Source: Oncomelania hupensis (lineage: Eukaryota > Mollusca > Gastropoda > Littorinimorpha > Pomatiopsidae). Taken from it: 64,000 nucleotides of DNA. This document shows positions 12,237-22,928 of the stretch, in pieces (within the stretch, counting starts at the first letter, position 1; the number at the start of each line of letters is the position of its first letter). Both the position numbers and the translations under genes were made by a program. Location: the NCBI GenBank assembly GCA_036898135.1, contig CM072516.1, positions 17,420,836 to 17,484,835 on the forward strand, read 5' to 3'. The notes below the pieces were generated by a model. It made no database searches. It worked only from the letters and a program-made list of their open reading frames with translations, and was not told the origin of the DNA.

Positions 12237-12965
12237 TAAACATAAAAAGCGATTATTTTTCCTCTAATATAGATTTTAAAAGTTTTTGTTTTGTTTGTTT
12301 TAACGTTTAACTTTGAGAGTGTGGTTTATTAATAGACAATTAGCGATGTATGTACTGTTGTTACACAGCGCTTTATAAAGCTCACAGAGCTGCTCAAAGC
12401 CCAGATCACAGTCACACCGTCAAAGACGCTCACTTGCTGCAAGCGTGCTTCACTGAGCCTACCTCAGTGTTTGTATCCTCCTGCTGACACTGCTACTACC
12501 TAAGAAAATGTGGAACACCGTGAACAGAATCATTACAATTGGCTGTTGACTCAATTTGAGGGAGGGTGGTAGGGGGATTGTGGTATGGCGTGGGGTAGGG
12601 GGATTAAAACACTATGTAAAATGTCATTATAGATGGTTGACGTATGTCAAACTTTCTGCAAAATACTGGTTGTAACAAATCTAATAAAGCGCGGGGGTAA
12701 GATACCAGTTACTGGTGCGAGCTATTGAATAAGGGTTATCCTGACGATATAGGTTTAAGCGCATCAATATCATCAGTCTAGCCGACCGATCCAGTCATGC
12801 CAGTAACATACAGCCTCAGCCATCTAATAAATCAGTCCCCAACTTCTGGTCGCGGGTTCTTTAATTGTCTGTGTGAAAATGACACTTCGTGTCATCTACT
12901 AGTCTAGAAAACATCATAAGTTCCAATTCTAAATTATCGGTCTCCTACCCCTCTGGATAGTGCAC

Positions 12966-13860
12966 ATAAAGCTGGGCCCAGAAATTAAAATAAACAGCAC
13001 ATAAAAGCTGGACGCAGATATTGTTTAAAATAAATTGCACATAAAGCTGGACCCAAAAATTCTTCTAAATTGCACACAACGTTGGGCCCAAAGATTGGAA
13101 TAAACTGCACATATAAAAACTTGACCCCAGAGATTGGAATTAATGGCACATAAAAGCTGGCCCTGGGGATTGGAATAAATGGGACATAAAAGCTTGCCCT
13201 GGAGATTGGAATAAATGGGACATAAAAGCTTGCCTTGGAGATTGGAATAAATGGAACATAAAAGCTTGCCTTGGAGATTGGAATAAATGGGCCATAAAAG
13301 CTTGCCTTGGAGATTGGAATAAATGGAACACAAAAGCTTGCCCTGGAGATTGGAATAAATGGGACATAAAAGCTTGCCCTGGAGATTGGAATAAATGGAA
13401 CACAAAAGCTTGCCCTGGAGATTGGAATAAATGGGACATAAAAGCTGGCCCTGGAGATTGGAATAAATGGGACACAAAAGCTTGCCCTGGAGATTGGAAT
13501 AAATGGAACACAAAAGCTGGCCCTGGAGATTGGAATAAATGGGACATAAAAGCTGGCCCTGGAGATTGGAATAAATGGGACATAAAAGCTGGCCCTGGAG
13601 ATTGGAATAAATGGGACATAAAAGCTGGCCCTGGAGATAGGAATAAATGGGACATAAAAGCTGGCCCTGGAGATTGGAATAAATGGGACATAAAAGCTGG
13701 CCCTAAAGATTGGAATAAACTGCACACGTATAAAAGCTGACCCTGGAGATTATATAATAAATTGCACATAAAAGCTGGACCCGGAGATTATATAATAAAT
13801 TGCACTTAAAAACTGGACCCAAAGATTATAATAAGCTGCGCATAACTCTGGACTCAGGGA
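12966..13860. repeat. 36-bp minisatellite, about 24 units
   Basis: The unit resembles GGGACATAAAAGCTGGCCCTGGAGATTGGAATAAAT. About 16 units are nearly identical between 13140 and 13725, and diverged units lie on both sides. The period is 12 codons and two or three minus-strand frames stay open for 160-246 aa, so the frames are repeat artefacts. Variants alternate AGCTTGCC/AGCTGGCC and CATAAA/CACAAA. Confidence 0.95.
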
Positions 13861-13929
13861 CGGCTTTGTAGATGGGGTCACCTAGTCCTCGGCGATCTCC
13901 CCAGGCGACTGAGCGCTATCAATTATGCG

Positions 13930-15395
13930 GTGTAGCCTACTACAATACAATACAATTTTATTCATCTCAAACTGAGCAATTACAATGGCAGCATCAGCGC
14001 AATATAGCAGAACACACAAGAATTAAAAATATTATTACATACACATGAGACGTAATCCAAACAATAAATAATAAATAAATAACAAATAAATAACAAAATA
14101 TACGGTTAAGTACATACAATAAACTAGAGGTGAATGTCATAAAAAGTAAACTGCCCCGAAATATCACAAATAATAGTTTCTCCGCAGAAAGCCGAAATAA
14201 ATAAAAAAAATGTACATCTCAACAATACAATACAATACCATACAATACAATACAACACCATACAATACAACACAATACAATACAGTACAATACAATACAA
14301 CAACACAATACAACACAACGCAATACCACACAACTTTATTCCTCTCAAGCTGAGCAATTACAATTACAAAGGCAGCATTGGCGCAAAAATAACCAGTAAG
14401 AATAAGAATAAAAATTAAAAATGACCTTACATACACACGGAGAGTACTCCCAATCAATAAGTAAATGTGCTGTTAAATGCATAAGTAAACTATAAAATAT
14501 AAACTATAAAACTATAAAACAAATATCACAGATAATAGTTTCTACCATCATAAATCTCCTCACTCTCTCTGGAATGATACCCACACTCAGCCACTCACAC
14601 AGCGCACAGCAGCTTATAACTATTGTCTATAGTGACACAGAATCAATAAAATCAATCGTTTAAAAAAAAAGTCCCTTGTTTTACATTGTATAGGCGTTGA
14701 GAAGGCGGACAGCAGAGGGTACAAATGAGTTTGAATATCTTTTAGTTTTCGAAATGGGTTTTGAAGGCAGAAGTACAAACCCATCGGCCAAAATATGTTC
14801 CACCGGTTTACTGACAATTTGTTTGGCTTTCCTTGTAATTTGCTGATTGCAGAAGGCAGACAGGTTTCTCTGCTCCTCACCGGTAATTTTGGAACACGTT
14901 TTCACAATGCTGAAGACTATTTCTATCCCTAACCGACAGACTAGGAAACCAGCATAGGAATGAAAAAGTCAAAAGACTCTCTATGAAAGACTGGTAAAAC
15001 AGACTAAGTATTTTTTTTGTCTACTGAAAAAGAGTTGAGTTTTCTGAGTAGGTATACTCTCTGCTGCCCCCGCTTGACAATCGCTTCAGTATTGGCATCC
15101 CATTTTAGCTTATTATCGAAAATTGTACCAAGGTAGTTGTAGGTCTCTACCATTTCAATATTTTCACCATGGACTGTGCTTGCAGCAACATCATCTCTGT
15201 CTCTTTTAAAAATCAACAATAAGTTCTTTGGTCTTAGAAACATTCATTTCCAAATAATTGTCATCACACCAGTCTACAACAGTAGGCAATGAATCACCGT
15301 AGCCATTCTCCGAACCACTCAACAAGGACAACAAAGCCGAATCATCTGAGAATTTTACAATGTAATTACCATCAGAGCCACTTCTAAGCACTCCC
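13930..15395 (-). mobile_element. Rex1-like LINE 3' end, degenerate
   Basis: Minus-strand frames 15391-15206, 15243-15004 and 14905-14620 together give the end of a reverse transcriptase: a FSDDSALL catalytic-box relative, NYLEMNVSKTKELIVDF, YNYLGTIFDNKLKW, and a C-terminal FVLLPSKP..YSNSFVPSAVRLLN domain. Two frameshifts make it a pseudogene. The 3' UTR (ttattc.tctcaa.ctgagcaattacaa) occurs twice in tandem (13935-14110 and 14222-14460), separated by CAATA-type repeats. The clade assignment rests on the C-terminal motif and is tentative. Confidence 0.75.
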
Positions 15396-15500
15396 CCCCT
15401 CTAGGACATGAGCGTCAGGATCTTTCAATTCCTTGCATTGGAATACACATATCTGTGCACAGATTAGACCTCGGTTCATACTCTCATCCGAAGGAGTAGG
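15396..15500 (-). mobile_element. Family A SINE fragment
   Basis: Minus strand contains GAGTATGAACCGAGGTCTAATCTGTG and the CCTGACGCTCATGTCCTAGA core. It abuts the Rex1-like fragment directly. Confidence 0.65.
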
Positions 15501-15675
15501 TGATCGAGTTAGGCTCAAACCTAAGTTACATTTTTTCGCTCCCACCCCCTATCCTCACTCCCCCCCCCACCTCCCTCTCCCATGAATATCGATCCTCATC
15601 CTTTATTTTAGCACTGGAAACTTCGGCATTGAGTAGCACTATACCTCTAAACTAACTGGCCAACCTCACGTCTCT

Positions 15676-15677
<2 letters not shown>

Positions 15678-15742
<65 letters not shown>

Positions 15743-15858
15743 TAATAATATCAATAATAATATTGTAAGGATCTAATTTTAAGCAGTAGAGACCCTAGCA
15801 GCAGAATCGGAAATCCCAGGTTAAAGCTTTTTATGCATGTATAAGCAGTAGGGACATA

Positions 15859-15920
<62 letters not shown>
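15678..15920. repeat. (AAT)n and (TG)n microsatellites
   Basis: (AAT)n at about 15678-15750 and about 28 TG units at 15864-15920. Confidence 0.95.
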
Positions 15921-15921
<1 letters not shown>

Positions 15922-15929
15922 GTGTGTGT

Positions 15930-16235
15930 GTAACGCTTTATTGTCCCTTTTTATTGGGAAATTCTGGGCCAACTCTCCTAGGGAAGGCGTAGGAGCAGCC
16001 TGTGGCGCGTATAAACCCAGCCTACCTAGCATTAGTTGTGTTTTTGAAATTTTGCTGGGGGAGCAAACCGGAGTAGCCGGAGAAAACCCCCGAGACGTTG
16101 CCCGAGTCAAAAGTAAATAATATTCGGAGAAACGGAAGATGGATCGATTCCACACCTGTCAGGCGCCATTGGTTTCTGACCTGTGGACAAGGCAAGTTAG
16201 TCCCGCCTTAGCCCACTTGGCCACAACGCTCGCTA
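15930..16235 (-). mobile_element. Family G SINE, tRNA-Ser/Leu-like head
   Basis: On the minus strand an A-box-like TGGCCAAGTGGGC (16223-16211) and a B-box-like GTGGAATCGATCC (16153-16141) are about 70 bases apart. That spacing suits a class II tRNA with a long variable arm. The body downstream matches 56480-56605. The flanks do not fold as a functional tRNA, so I call it a SINE. Confidence 0.65.
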
Positions 16236-16289
16236 TGTCTATGTCTCAGAATCTGCAGTTGTACAGACTGCTGCAGAATGAGAGAGATA

Positions 16290-16339
16290 GCTAGAATAGT
16301 AATCCAGGTCGACGCGTGGTGGCGCTGCCTGTAATAGGG
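16290..16339 (+). repeat. Left terminal inverted repeat
   Basis: Begins GCTAGAATAGTA and ends CTGTAATAGGG. Aligned without gaps to the reverse complement of 28624-28673 it matches at 36 of 50 positions, with 11/12 at the outer end and 11/11 at the inner end. Confidence 0.8.
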
Positions 16340-16422
16340 TCCTTCGTTACACGCACTGGCAGCCATTGTGTTTGTTTATTGAGTACATGCGGCACATTTT
16401 GAAGTGTATTTGACAGATAGGT

Positions 16423-16520
16423 ATGATGAATTTTGGAGATCTGAGTCTTCCCCAGCTTCGTGCGGAATGTAAGAAACGCGGTGCAAAATTAGATGGACGG
16501 AAACGAGACCTCATTGAACG
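16423..16520 (+). CDS. SAP-SWIM-YqaJ nuclease, exon 1 (SAP domain)
   Basis: This exon encodes the N-terminal SAP DNA-binding motif: MMNFGDLSLPQLRAECKKRG, then a GRKRDLIER end. The start is the first ATG after an in-frame TGA at 16411. The exon ends at a strong donor, CG|GTAAGT (16521). Its 32 codons plus two bases join exactly in phase to exon 2 at 21437, giving ...DLIER-LEAYQ. It lies 133 bp inside the left terminus. A LINE occupies the intron. This short exon is easy to miss because it codes for only 33 residues. Confidence 0.85.
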
Positions 16521-16599
16521 GTAAGTTATGATTTTCCGATGCTTCACAGTTCACTGTTGCCTCACTATGACAAGACGAACTAAATAGTAGGCTGTGTTG

Positions 16600-16612
16600 T
16601 TAAAATCAAAAT
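16600..16612 (+). repeat. Target-site duplication, left of the intronic LINE
   Basis: TTAAAATCAAAAT is repeated exactly at 20797-20809, defining both LINE ends to the base. Confidence 0.93.
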
Positions 16613-16922
16613 TTAGAGGGGTTAGACCGAAGTGATTAGCGTTGGCATAATATAGAGTGACGACGTGATGATTCGTCCTTAACGCTTACGCCATAGGACT
16701 TTTTGGGGCTGCTTCCGGTCTGACAAGTTGGTCATAGTTTTAGCTCTGTCAAATTTTCATTTTTGTTATTGCTTTCCAGACCTTCTTTGTCCCAAAACCA
16801 GACACATTTGGTGTCTGACCTGCCTGTTCCCACCCAAATCCGAATTGTGAGAAAAAATTGACGTGTGGCCCTTAGCTTCTGGATGTTTTTCGACTTTGCT
16901 GATCCCCGGTCATTGGGCTTCA

Positions 16923-16955
16923 GGCAAGATGGCTTCCTTCGGCAAGATGGCTGCC
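16923..16955 (+). promoter_or_regulatory. Paired YY1-like motifs in the LINE 5' UTR
   Basis: GGCAAGATGGCTTCC and GGCAAGATGGCTGCC lie about 17 bp apart. Both carry the AAGATGGC core of the YY1 site. A single such site occurs in the human L1 5' UTR, where it helps set the transcription start (established knowledge). Function here is inference. Confidence 0.45.
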
Positions 16956-17287
16956 TTCGATGAGTACTGAACTGTTCGTGTGTTGTTGTGTTGTTGTTTT
17001 TTTTTCCCCTCTCACTTTGTTCCAATCGAAAGGAAACTTTAAAGAACGTATCAGTGACGCCTGCTAAAAACTGCCCAGTCTTCAGAGTTATTTTCAAGAA
17101 CACTTCCAAGTATCTTATCGAACTCGTACCTTGTCGGAGTTGTCCTTGTTGTGGGTTAAAGACTGACCAGTCTTATGAAGTGTAAATTAAATCGAGTGAG
17201 ACACGACAAAACTGTGAGTACAGACTTATTCTTAACCGTGTGTACAGTCCTTTTCCTTGTGTGTACCTACCACGAAGTCATGTCACG

Positions 17288-20200
17288 ATGCCTGAGGCGA
17301 GAGATCAGTGTGATTTGAAGTACATGTCAAAACCTTCTAAGCCGTTCTTGGTAACGGGTCTATTGTTGCTATTGTTGACATTATTATACAGCATGCCAAA
17401 CCATCCTACTGAATCTACCTGTGACGATTCTGTTGCTCCTTGTGGTATTTGCGACAGACAGGTCAGCTGGTCTGAAAGAGGCGTAGCTTGTGATGCCTGC
17501 AGCACCTGGTACCATGCATCATGTCAAGGCATCGGCAAGTCTTATGACGTCCTAGGAGCCAGTGATGTCAAATGGTACTGTGACACCTGCGGCAAACCAA
17601 ATTACAGCACCGTAGTCTTCGACCTACATGGAGTTGAGCATCAGTTTGACTCATCAGATAGCACAGCCTGGTCCTTCAACACAGATGAAACCTTTCATCC
17701 AGTCCACAGTTCCACACCAACACGACAAAGTAGGCAGGACAAGGGGAAGAATAGACCCCTGAGATTCCTGAATGTAAACTTCCAGTCAGCTGTTGGAAAA
17801 GTGGCAGAGCTGAGAAACTTGATTGAGAGCTCGAGACCTGACGTGATCTTCGGCACAGAAACCTGGCTAGATGACACCATCATGACCAGCGAATTGTTCC
17901 CCTCAAACTACAAAGTCTTCAGGAAAGACCGTAATAGAAACGGTGGGGGTATCCTGATCGCCACAGTTGACAGCCTTGCCTGTGCTGAGGAAAATACCCT
18001 AGACAAGCCTAAATGTGAGCTGCTCTGGGCAAAAATTAAAATCAAAGGATCACGCGACCTACTCGTTGGCACATACTACCGCCCTGACGTTAGCGACGAA
18101 GCCAGCCTTGCTGCCTTTGAAGTCTCAGTGCATCAAGCCTGTAATAACTCCAACGCCATAATATTCATTGGTGGAGATTTTAACTTTCCAGGTTTCCAAT
18201 GGCCCTCATCCTCCCTGAAAAAAGTCGCTCCATATGTAGGCTTACACCACCGATTCCTTGACCTCTTGTCCGACACAGGCCTTGAACAAATTGTGGATAA
18301 ACCTACAAGAAATGAAAACATCCTTGACCTATTCCTTACAAACACACCCAAATTGGTCCCTAGGTTGGAAGTCTTACCAGGACTATCTGACCACTGCATT
18401 GTGTATGCCGAATTACAGACACACCCCATTCGGGTCCAGCAAACAGCTCGAAAGGTCCCCTGTTACTCGCGCACCAACTGGGAGGCCCTGCGCATGTCCA
18501 CAGCAGAGCTCTCTGCCCAAGTCCTCACCTCAGCCTCCGACAACCCAGACGTCGAAGCCATATGGACACAGTTGAAAAATGGTCTCCTCAGTAGAGTTCA
18601 AGAACATGTGCCCCAGATACTCCTAGGAAGAAAGAAATCCACACCTTGGCTAGACTATTCAACGCAACGGCTGATCAGACGGCGCAACCGAATTCACAAG
18701 AAATGGAAGAAAACTAACCAAGCAGAACTACTAACAGCATACAAGACTCTAAAAAGCGAGGTTCAGAGGCGCCTCAGAAGACAGCACTGGCAGTATGTGG
18801 ACTCCCTTATCAACGACTCCCCGGACAAACCCCATGCAACAAAGAAATTTTGGACGTACATTAAACAGAAAAAGAATGAAATCTCTGGCGTCTCCCCATT
18901 GAAGGTTGAGGGAAGGTTGGTGACCGACAGCAAGCAGATGGCTGAAGTTCTTAATGAACAGTTTAAGTCTGCTTTCAGCCCCAAGGTTTCGCTGACCCCA
19001 GAGCAGTTTGACGCTAGGTGCCCCATGCCTCCACCCGATCCGCTCCGACCGCTTTGCGATGAGATCGTGATAACAACCCCAGGTGTTGAGAAGCTGCTGA
19101 GGAACCTGGACCCAGCCAAGGCCAGCGGACCTGACGGCATTTCTTCAAGGGTTCTGAAAGAAGTGGCGATGGAGCTTGCTCCTGCTCTAACAGCCCTATA
19201 CCAGACCTCCCTGGACACTGGTGTTGTCCCAGCCGATTGGAGAACCGCCATTGTCACCCCTGTCTTCAAGAAAGGGGGGCGCTACAAGCCAGAAAACTAC
19301 AGACCCATTTCCCTTACGTGCATCCTGTGCAAACTACTAGAGCACATCCTAGTTAGCCGCATCATGGACTACGCCGAAGACCAGGGAATTCTATGCCCTG
19401 AGCAGCACGGCTTCAGAAAAGGTCGATCCTGCGAGTCCCAGCTGATTGGACTGGTGGACGAGTCTTCAGAAGTGCTCGAGAGAGGCCACCAAGTAGACTT
19501 GCTCGTACTGGACTTCTCCAAGGCCTTTGACAAGGTGAGCCACTGCCTTCTCCTCCGCAATCTCAGCCACCTGGGCATCTGCGGAAAAATCAACAGATGG
19601 ATTGGCAGCTTCCTGGCTGACAGGAAACAGTCAGTTGTGGTGAACGGCGCAGGGTCGGAGCTTGCAGCGGTAGAGTCAGGAGTTCCCCAAGGTTCTGTCC
19701 TAGGGCCTAGCCTATTCTTGCTGTACATCAACGACTTGCCAGCCGGACTGTCATCCACTACCAGACTATTTGCCGACGACACTGCCTGCCACAAAGATGT
19801 CAAGACTCCGCTAGACCAGCAGACTCTCCAGGACGACCTTGACAAGCTAGCAGACTGGGAAAACAAATGGATGATGTCTTTCCATCCCCAGAAGTGCTCT
19901 GCAGCACACATGACCAGGTGCCGTAAGAAGCTGAAATATGACTACTCCCTTCATGGCCACAAGTTGCAGGAAGAGACACATGTCAAGTACCTTGGTGTCA
20001 CCCTCACCAATGACCTGAAGTGGGGGCCCCACATCACAAGCACCACCAGCAAGGCTAACAGAACCCTGGGGTTCCTGAGAAGGAACTTGAAGACGTCCAA
20101 CATCAAACTGAAACAGGCAGCCTACCAAGCGCTAGTCAGACCTATCTTGGAATACGCAAGCCCCGTGTGGGATCCCTACACAGCGGACAAGATCAACACC

Positions 20201-20584
20201 ATAGAACGGGTCCAACGTCGAGCTGCTAGGTGGGTGTCAAACCGCTACCGCCAAACCGCCAGTGTGGACAAGATGTTAGAAGAGCTGCAGTGGCCGTCGC
20301 TTCAAACAAGAAGAAAACGAGCAAGATTGACAGCATTCTATAAATACCACCATGGACTCACCCACATCAACAGCAAGTGCTCTCCGAGGCCAAGTGCCCG
20401 CCCTAAGAGAAGCGCCCGCCTGTACAACCAACACTCCTATGACATCCCCTCTAACAGAACTGATTACCGACAAAAGTCTTTCTTCCCACGCACTATCGCT
20501 GAGTGGAATTCCTTGCCTGAAGAGGTTGTCTCCGCAACGACGCTGGACTCATTTCAGGCTAGCGTTGTGCAGCTCCTCCAATAA
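17288..20584 (+). CDS. LINE polyprotein: PHD finger, AP-like endonuclease, reverse transcriptase
   Basis: 1098 aa from the first in-frame ATG at 17288. The open frame extends further upstream but has no ATG there. A hydrophobic run (VTGLLLLLLTLLYSM) spans residues about 22-36. A C4HC3 PHD finger occupies about 52-101 (C52, C55, C68, C71, H76, C79, C98, C101). The endonuclease spans about 157-380 and shows GTETW, GGDFNFPG and SDHC motifs. The RT spans about 620-890 and shows RPISLT, HGFRKGRSC, LDFSKAFD, GVPQGSVLGP and the catalytic FADD box. A C-terminal thumb region with VKYLGVTL and LQWPSLQTRRKRARL follows. The protein would nick and reverse-transcribe at the target. All catalytic residues I can check are intact. 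There is no separate ORF1. The PHD domain may take part of that role (inference). The membrane-like N-terminal segment is unexpected. Confidence 0.93.
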   Translation: MPEARDQCDLKYMSKPSKPFLVTGLLLLLLTLLYSMPNHPTESTCDDSVAPCGICDRQVSWSERGVACDACSTWYHASCQGIGKSYDVLGASDVKWYCDTCGKPNYSTVVFDLHGVEHQFDSSDSTAWSFNTDETFHPVHSSTPTRQSRQDKGKNRPLRFLNVNFQSAVGKVAELRNLIESSRPDVIFGTETWLDDTIMTSELFPSNYKVFRKDRNRNGGGILIATVDSLACAEENTLDKPKCELLWAKIKIKGSRDLLVGTYYRPDVSDEASLAAFEVSVHQACNNSNAIIFIGGDFNFPGFQWPSSSLKKVAPYVGLHHRFLDLLSDTGLEQIVDKPTRNENILDLFLTNTPKLVPRLEVLPGLSDHCIVYAELQTHPIRVQQTARKVPCYSRTNWEALRMSTAELSAQVLTSASDNPDVEAIWTQLKNGLLSRVQEHVPQILLGRKKSTPWLDYSTQRLIRRRNRIHKKWKKTNQAELLTAYKTLKSEVQRRLRRQHWQYVDSLINDSPDKPHATKKFWTYIKQKKNEISGVSPLKVEGRLVTDSKQMAEVLNEQFKSAFSPKVSLTPEQFDARCPMPPPDPLRPLCDEIVITTPGVEKLLRNLDPAKASGPDGISSRVLKEVAMELAPALTALYQTSLDTGVVPADWRTAIVTPVFKKGGRYKPENYRPISLTCILCKLLEHILVSRIMDYAEDQGILCPEQHGFRKGRSCESQLIGLVDESSEVLERGHQVDLLVLDFSKAFDKVSHCLLLRNLSHLGICGKINRWIGSFLADRKQSVVVNGAGSELAAVESGVPQGSVLGPSLFLLYINDLPAGLSSTTRLFADDTACHKDVKTPLDQQTLQDDLDKLADWENKWMMSFHPQKCSAAHMTRCRKKLKYDYSLHGHKLQEETHVKYLGVTLTNDLKWGPHITSTTSKANRTLGFLRRNLKTSNIKLKQAAYQALVRPILEYASPVWDPYTADKINTIERVQRRAARWVSNRYRQTASVDKMLEELQWPSLQTRRKRARLTAFYKYHHGLTHINSKCSPRPSARPKRSARLYNQHSYDIPSNRTDYRQKSFFPRTIAEWNSLPEEVVSATTLDSFQASVVQLLQ

Positions 20585-20796
20585 AACCCAACTGCACCTC
20601 CAACCCCCTTCCCCCTCCCTCCCCTTCTATTCCTCAGAACCTATTATACAGCTATAAATATCACTATCTATGATTATAGTCGTCATACAGTATTTCCGGA
20701 TCAGCAGCCCCCAAATCCAGCGCAGCAAGTTTCTTCAATATATTGAAGTTGGCTGCCCACATCAAAGAAGAAAGAAGAAAGCTTTGACTTTCGACT

Positions 20797-20809
20797 TTAA
20801 AATCAAAAT
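20797..20809 (+). repeat. Target-site duplication, right of the intronic LINE
   Basis: Exact copy of 16600-16612. 20810-21436 is the remaining intron sequence of the nuclease gene and shows no other element. Confidence 0.93.
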
Positions 20810-21436
20810 GCATACCACCAAGCAATTACTGGTAGTGTTAGATTTGGAGTGAGGGCTGTAATCCACGTTACAACAGTACTAGTAGTTTACAGTAATCCAG
20901 TAGCAGGGTTCAGTTGCTTTAAATTTTGTGAGCGTATACACAAACTTTTTTGGGTTAGCCATTATACCATTGTGACTGTAACAGGTTGGCTCTGTAGGCA
21001 TACTGAATGTACAGTGCTTGAACTAGTAGTAGGCCTACTGTCTGGGACACTATTTTGTGTGCGTGTTTCAATCTTTCCTGTAAGGGAGGGTCCGATAACA
21101 GTTAGACTGTTATTTTTAGTATCCTGTATGTGAGCACACTTTAACGTAGGTAATCAATAAATTGAATAATTCTTATTAAATTGTGTTTGGAACTTGTTAA
21201 TTATGGTATACAAGTCTAGTGTGTACTTTTCAAAGTGATGTTCATGTTTGATCGTGTTGTAGTGAGTGTTGTTTTTTGTATTGTTTTGCCATGATATTAT
21301 GTAACTTGTAACACTAGGTGGATCATTTCAGAAGAACTCAGAATGATATTGATGTTTAAAGTTACACGCACACTGAATTCTACACATTCTCACAATAATC
21401 ATTATATATAATTTTTATTTTATTGTGTACTTTCAG

Positions 21437-22928
21437 GTTGGAAGCATACCAGCGCAATGCCAACTTTGGTCAGACTAGATTTCCAGATTTGGAGGTGGAA
21501 TATTCTATGACTCTTCCAGATCTTAACACCTACAGGGACATCAACCTGGATTCACCTCTACCTTCTTTGACAGCAAAGGCCTTGGAATCTCACCTGCAGG
21601 CACACGACACACATGTAAAGCAGATATGCATCGATTTATATAAAGAACGATATTTTCTATACTGTCGGTGGGCATGTGCACAGTCATCTTTCTTCATCCA
21701 TGCTAAGTGCTGTGCTCAGTTGAAAGGGGGCGTCACATACCTCGTTGATGTTGAACTAGATGCAGATGGCATTATTATTGCAACTCAATGTGAATGTGCC
21801 GCTGGTATGGGTCCTGATGCTACATGCAAGCATATTGTCGCCCTTCTCTATGGACTGACAATTTATAAAAAAGAAAGAGGAATCAAGACGGAGCAGACAT
21901 GCACACAGCAGCTTCAAAGCTTCCATTCTTCAAAAAGACCACATGGCGGATCCCCAGTAAAAGCTTGTAATATGAAGTTACCATTTCGTGACATTGTGAA
22001 GGACCCTCGGCCACAGAGATTTCGAAATGACCCACAGTATCAAAATCATTTCATGAATGTGTGGAAATCTTGCCCTTCTGTGGCATCTAGACCGGTCTCT
22101 CAACTGTTTGAGCCAACCAACATGAGAGGAGTTGTCAACGACCACACATATGCTGGTAGCCTTGAGACTGCATGCCTACAAAACCTTGGTGTCATTGAAG
22201 TAGATAACAACATGCAACATACACTTGAAGCTTCAACAAGAGGCCAATCAGCCAACTGTTCTTGGCACCAAGAAAGAGCGAAGCGCCTTACTTCTTCTAC
22301 ATTTGGAAGAATTTGTAAATTGACTGACAGGACTGACAAGCAGGCATATGCACAAAGTCTAGCGTGTAAGCCTGCCCAGTTGAAAGTTAAACCCATAGTG
22401 CATGGCAGGAAATATGAACCAGTTGCTTTAAGAAAATTTGCAGCAGCTACAGGTAAAGAGGTGAAGGACTGTGGGCTGTTTGTTTCACAGACGTATCCAT
22501 ATTTGTCAGCATCTCCTGATGGTCTGGTAAAAGAAGGGGATTCTCTTGTTGTGGTGGAAGTAAAATGTCCCTATAGTTGCAAAGACACGCCCATCTCACC
22601 AAAAAGAGTGCCATTTTTGGAGATGAATGAAGGAAAACTCTGTCTGAAAAAGTCGCATGATTATTTTTATCAGGTGCAAGGTCAAATGCTTTGTACAGGG
22701 GCACAGAAGGCTTACTTTGTTGTCTTTACAGTTGTAGACATGGCCATTGTAGAAATTCTCAGAGATGACACATTTATCGCCAACATGACTGTGAAGCTAA
22801 CAGAATTTTTTGAAAGCAATTTCAGACAGGTTTTGTTGGAATTGTACCTTTACAGAACGTATGTTGAAAATGAAGGTGGGGATGTCAATGAACAGGATAG
22901 CCATTGTGAGACTGAAGGTGGACAATAG
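21437..22928 (+). CDS. SAP-SWIM-YqaJ nuclease, exon 2
   Basis: Main exon of the transposon's second protein (529 aa with exon 1). It starts after a pyrimidine-rich acceptor ending TTTCAG (21436). The frame has no ATG of its own near the start, consistent with splicing. A SWIM zinc finger CxCx9CxH lies at residues about 151-165. The YqaJ-type PD-(D/E)XK nuclease domain covers about 303-490, with E360 (HGRKYEP), D394 (ASPDG), E407 and K409 (VEVKCP), and a QVQGQ motif. The family is related to phage lambda exonuclease-type recombinases (known). Processing DNA ends during transposition is inference. The gene converges on the transposase at 25410. TAG ends it at 22926-22928. Confidence 0.88.

Larger units (their letters stand above)
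16613..20796 (+). mobile_element. Full-length non-LTR retrotransposon (PHD-EN-RT LINE), intact
   Basis: About 4.18 kb flanked by a perfect 13-bp target duplication (16600-16612 and 20797-20809). It has a 5' UTR of about 675 bp, one uninterrupted ORF (17288-20584) and a 3' UTR of about 210 bp ending in an AAAGAAGAAAG-type stretch, with no poly-A tail. It lies in intron 1 of the YqaJ nuclease gene in the same orientation. Intact ORF and identical duplications point to recent insertion. PHD finger plus AP-like endonuclease plus RT suggests the CR1/L2/Jockey group. The exact clade is not resolved. Confidence 0.93.

Noticed and set aside
12985..13769. 162-246 aa minus-strand frames
   Set aside because: Three overlapping frames of a 36-bp minisatellite, with no conserved start or signal.
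17240..17287. LINE ORF start at 17240
   Set aside because: Codon is GTG. The first ATG in frame is at 17288.
21423..21436. Start codon of the YqaJ frame at 21423
   Set aside because: The codon is TTG and lies in the intron upstream of the splice acceptor. The SAP exon provides the true ATG.
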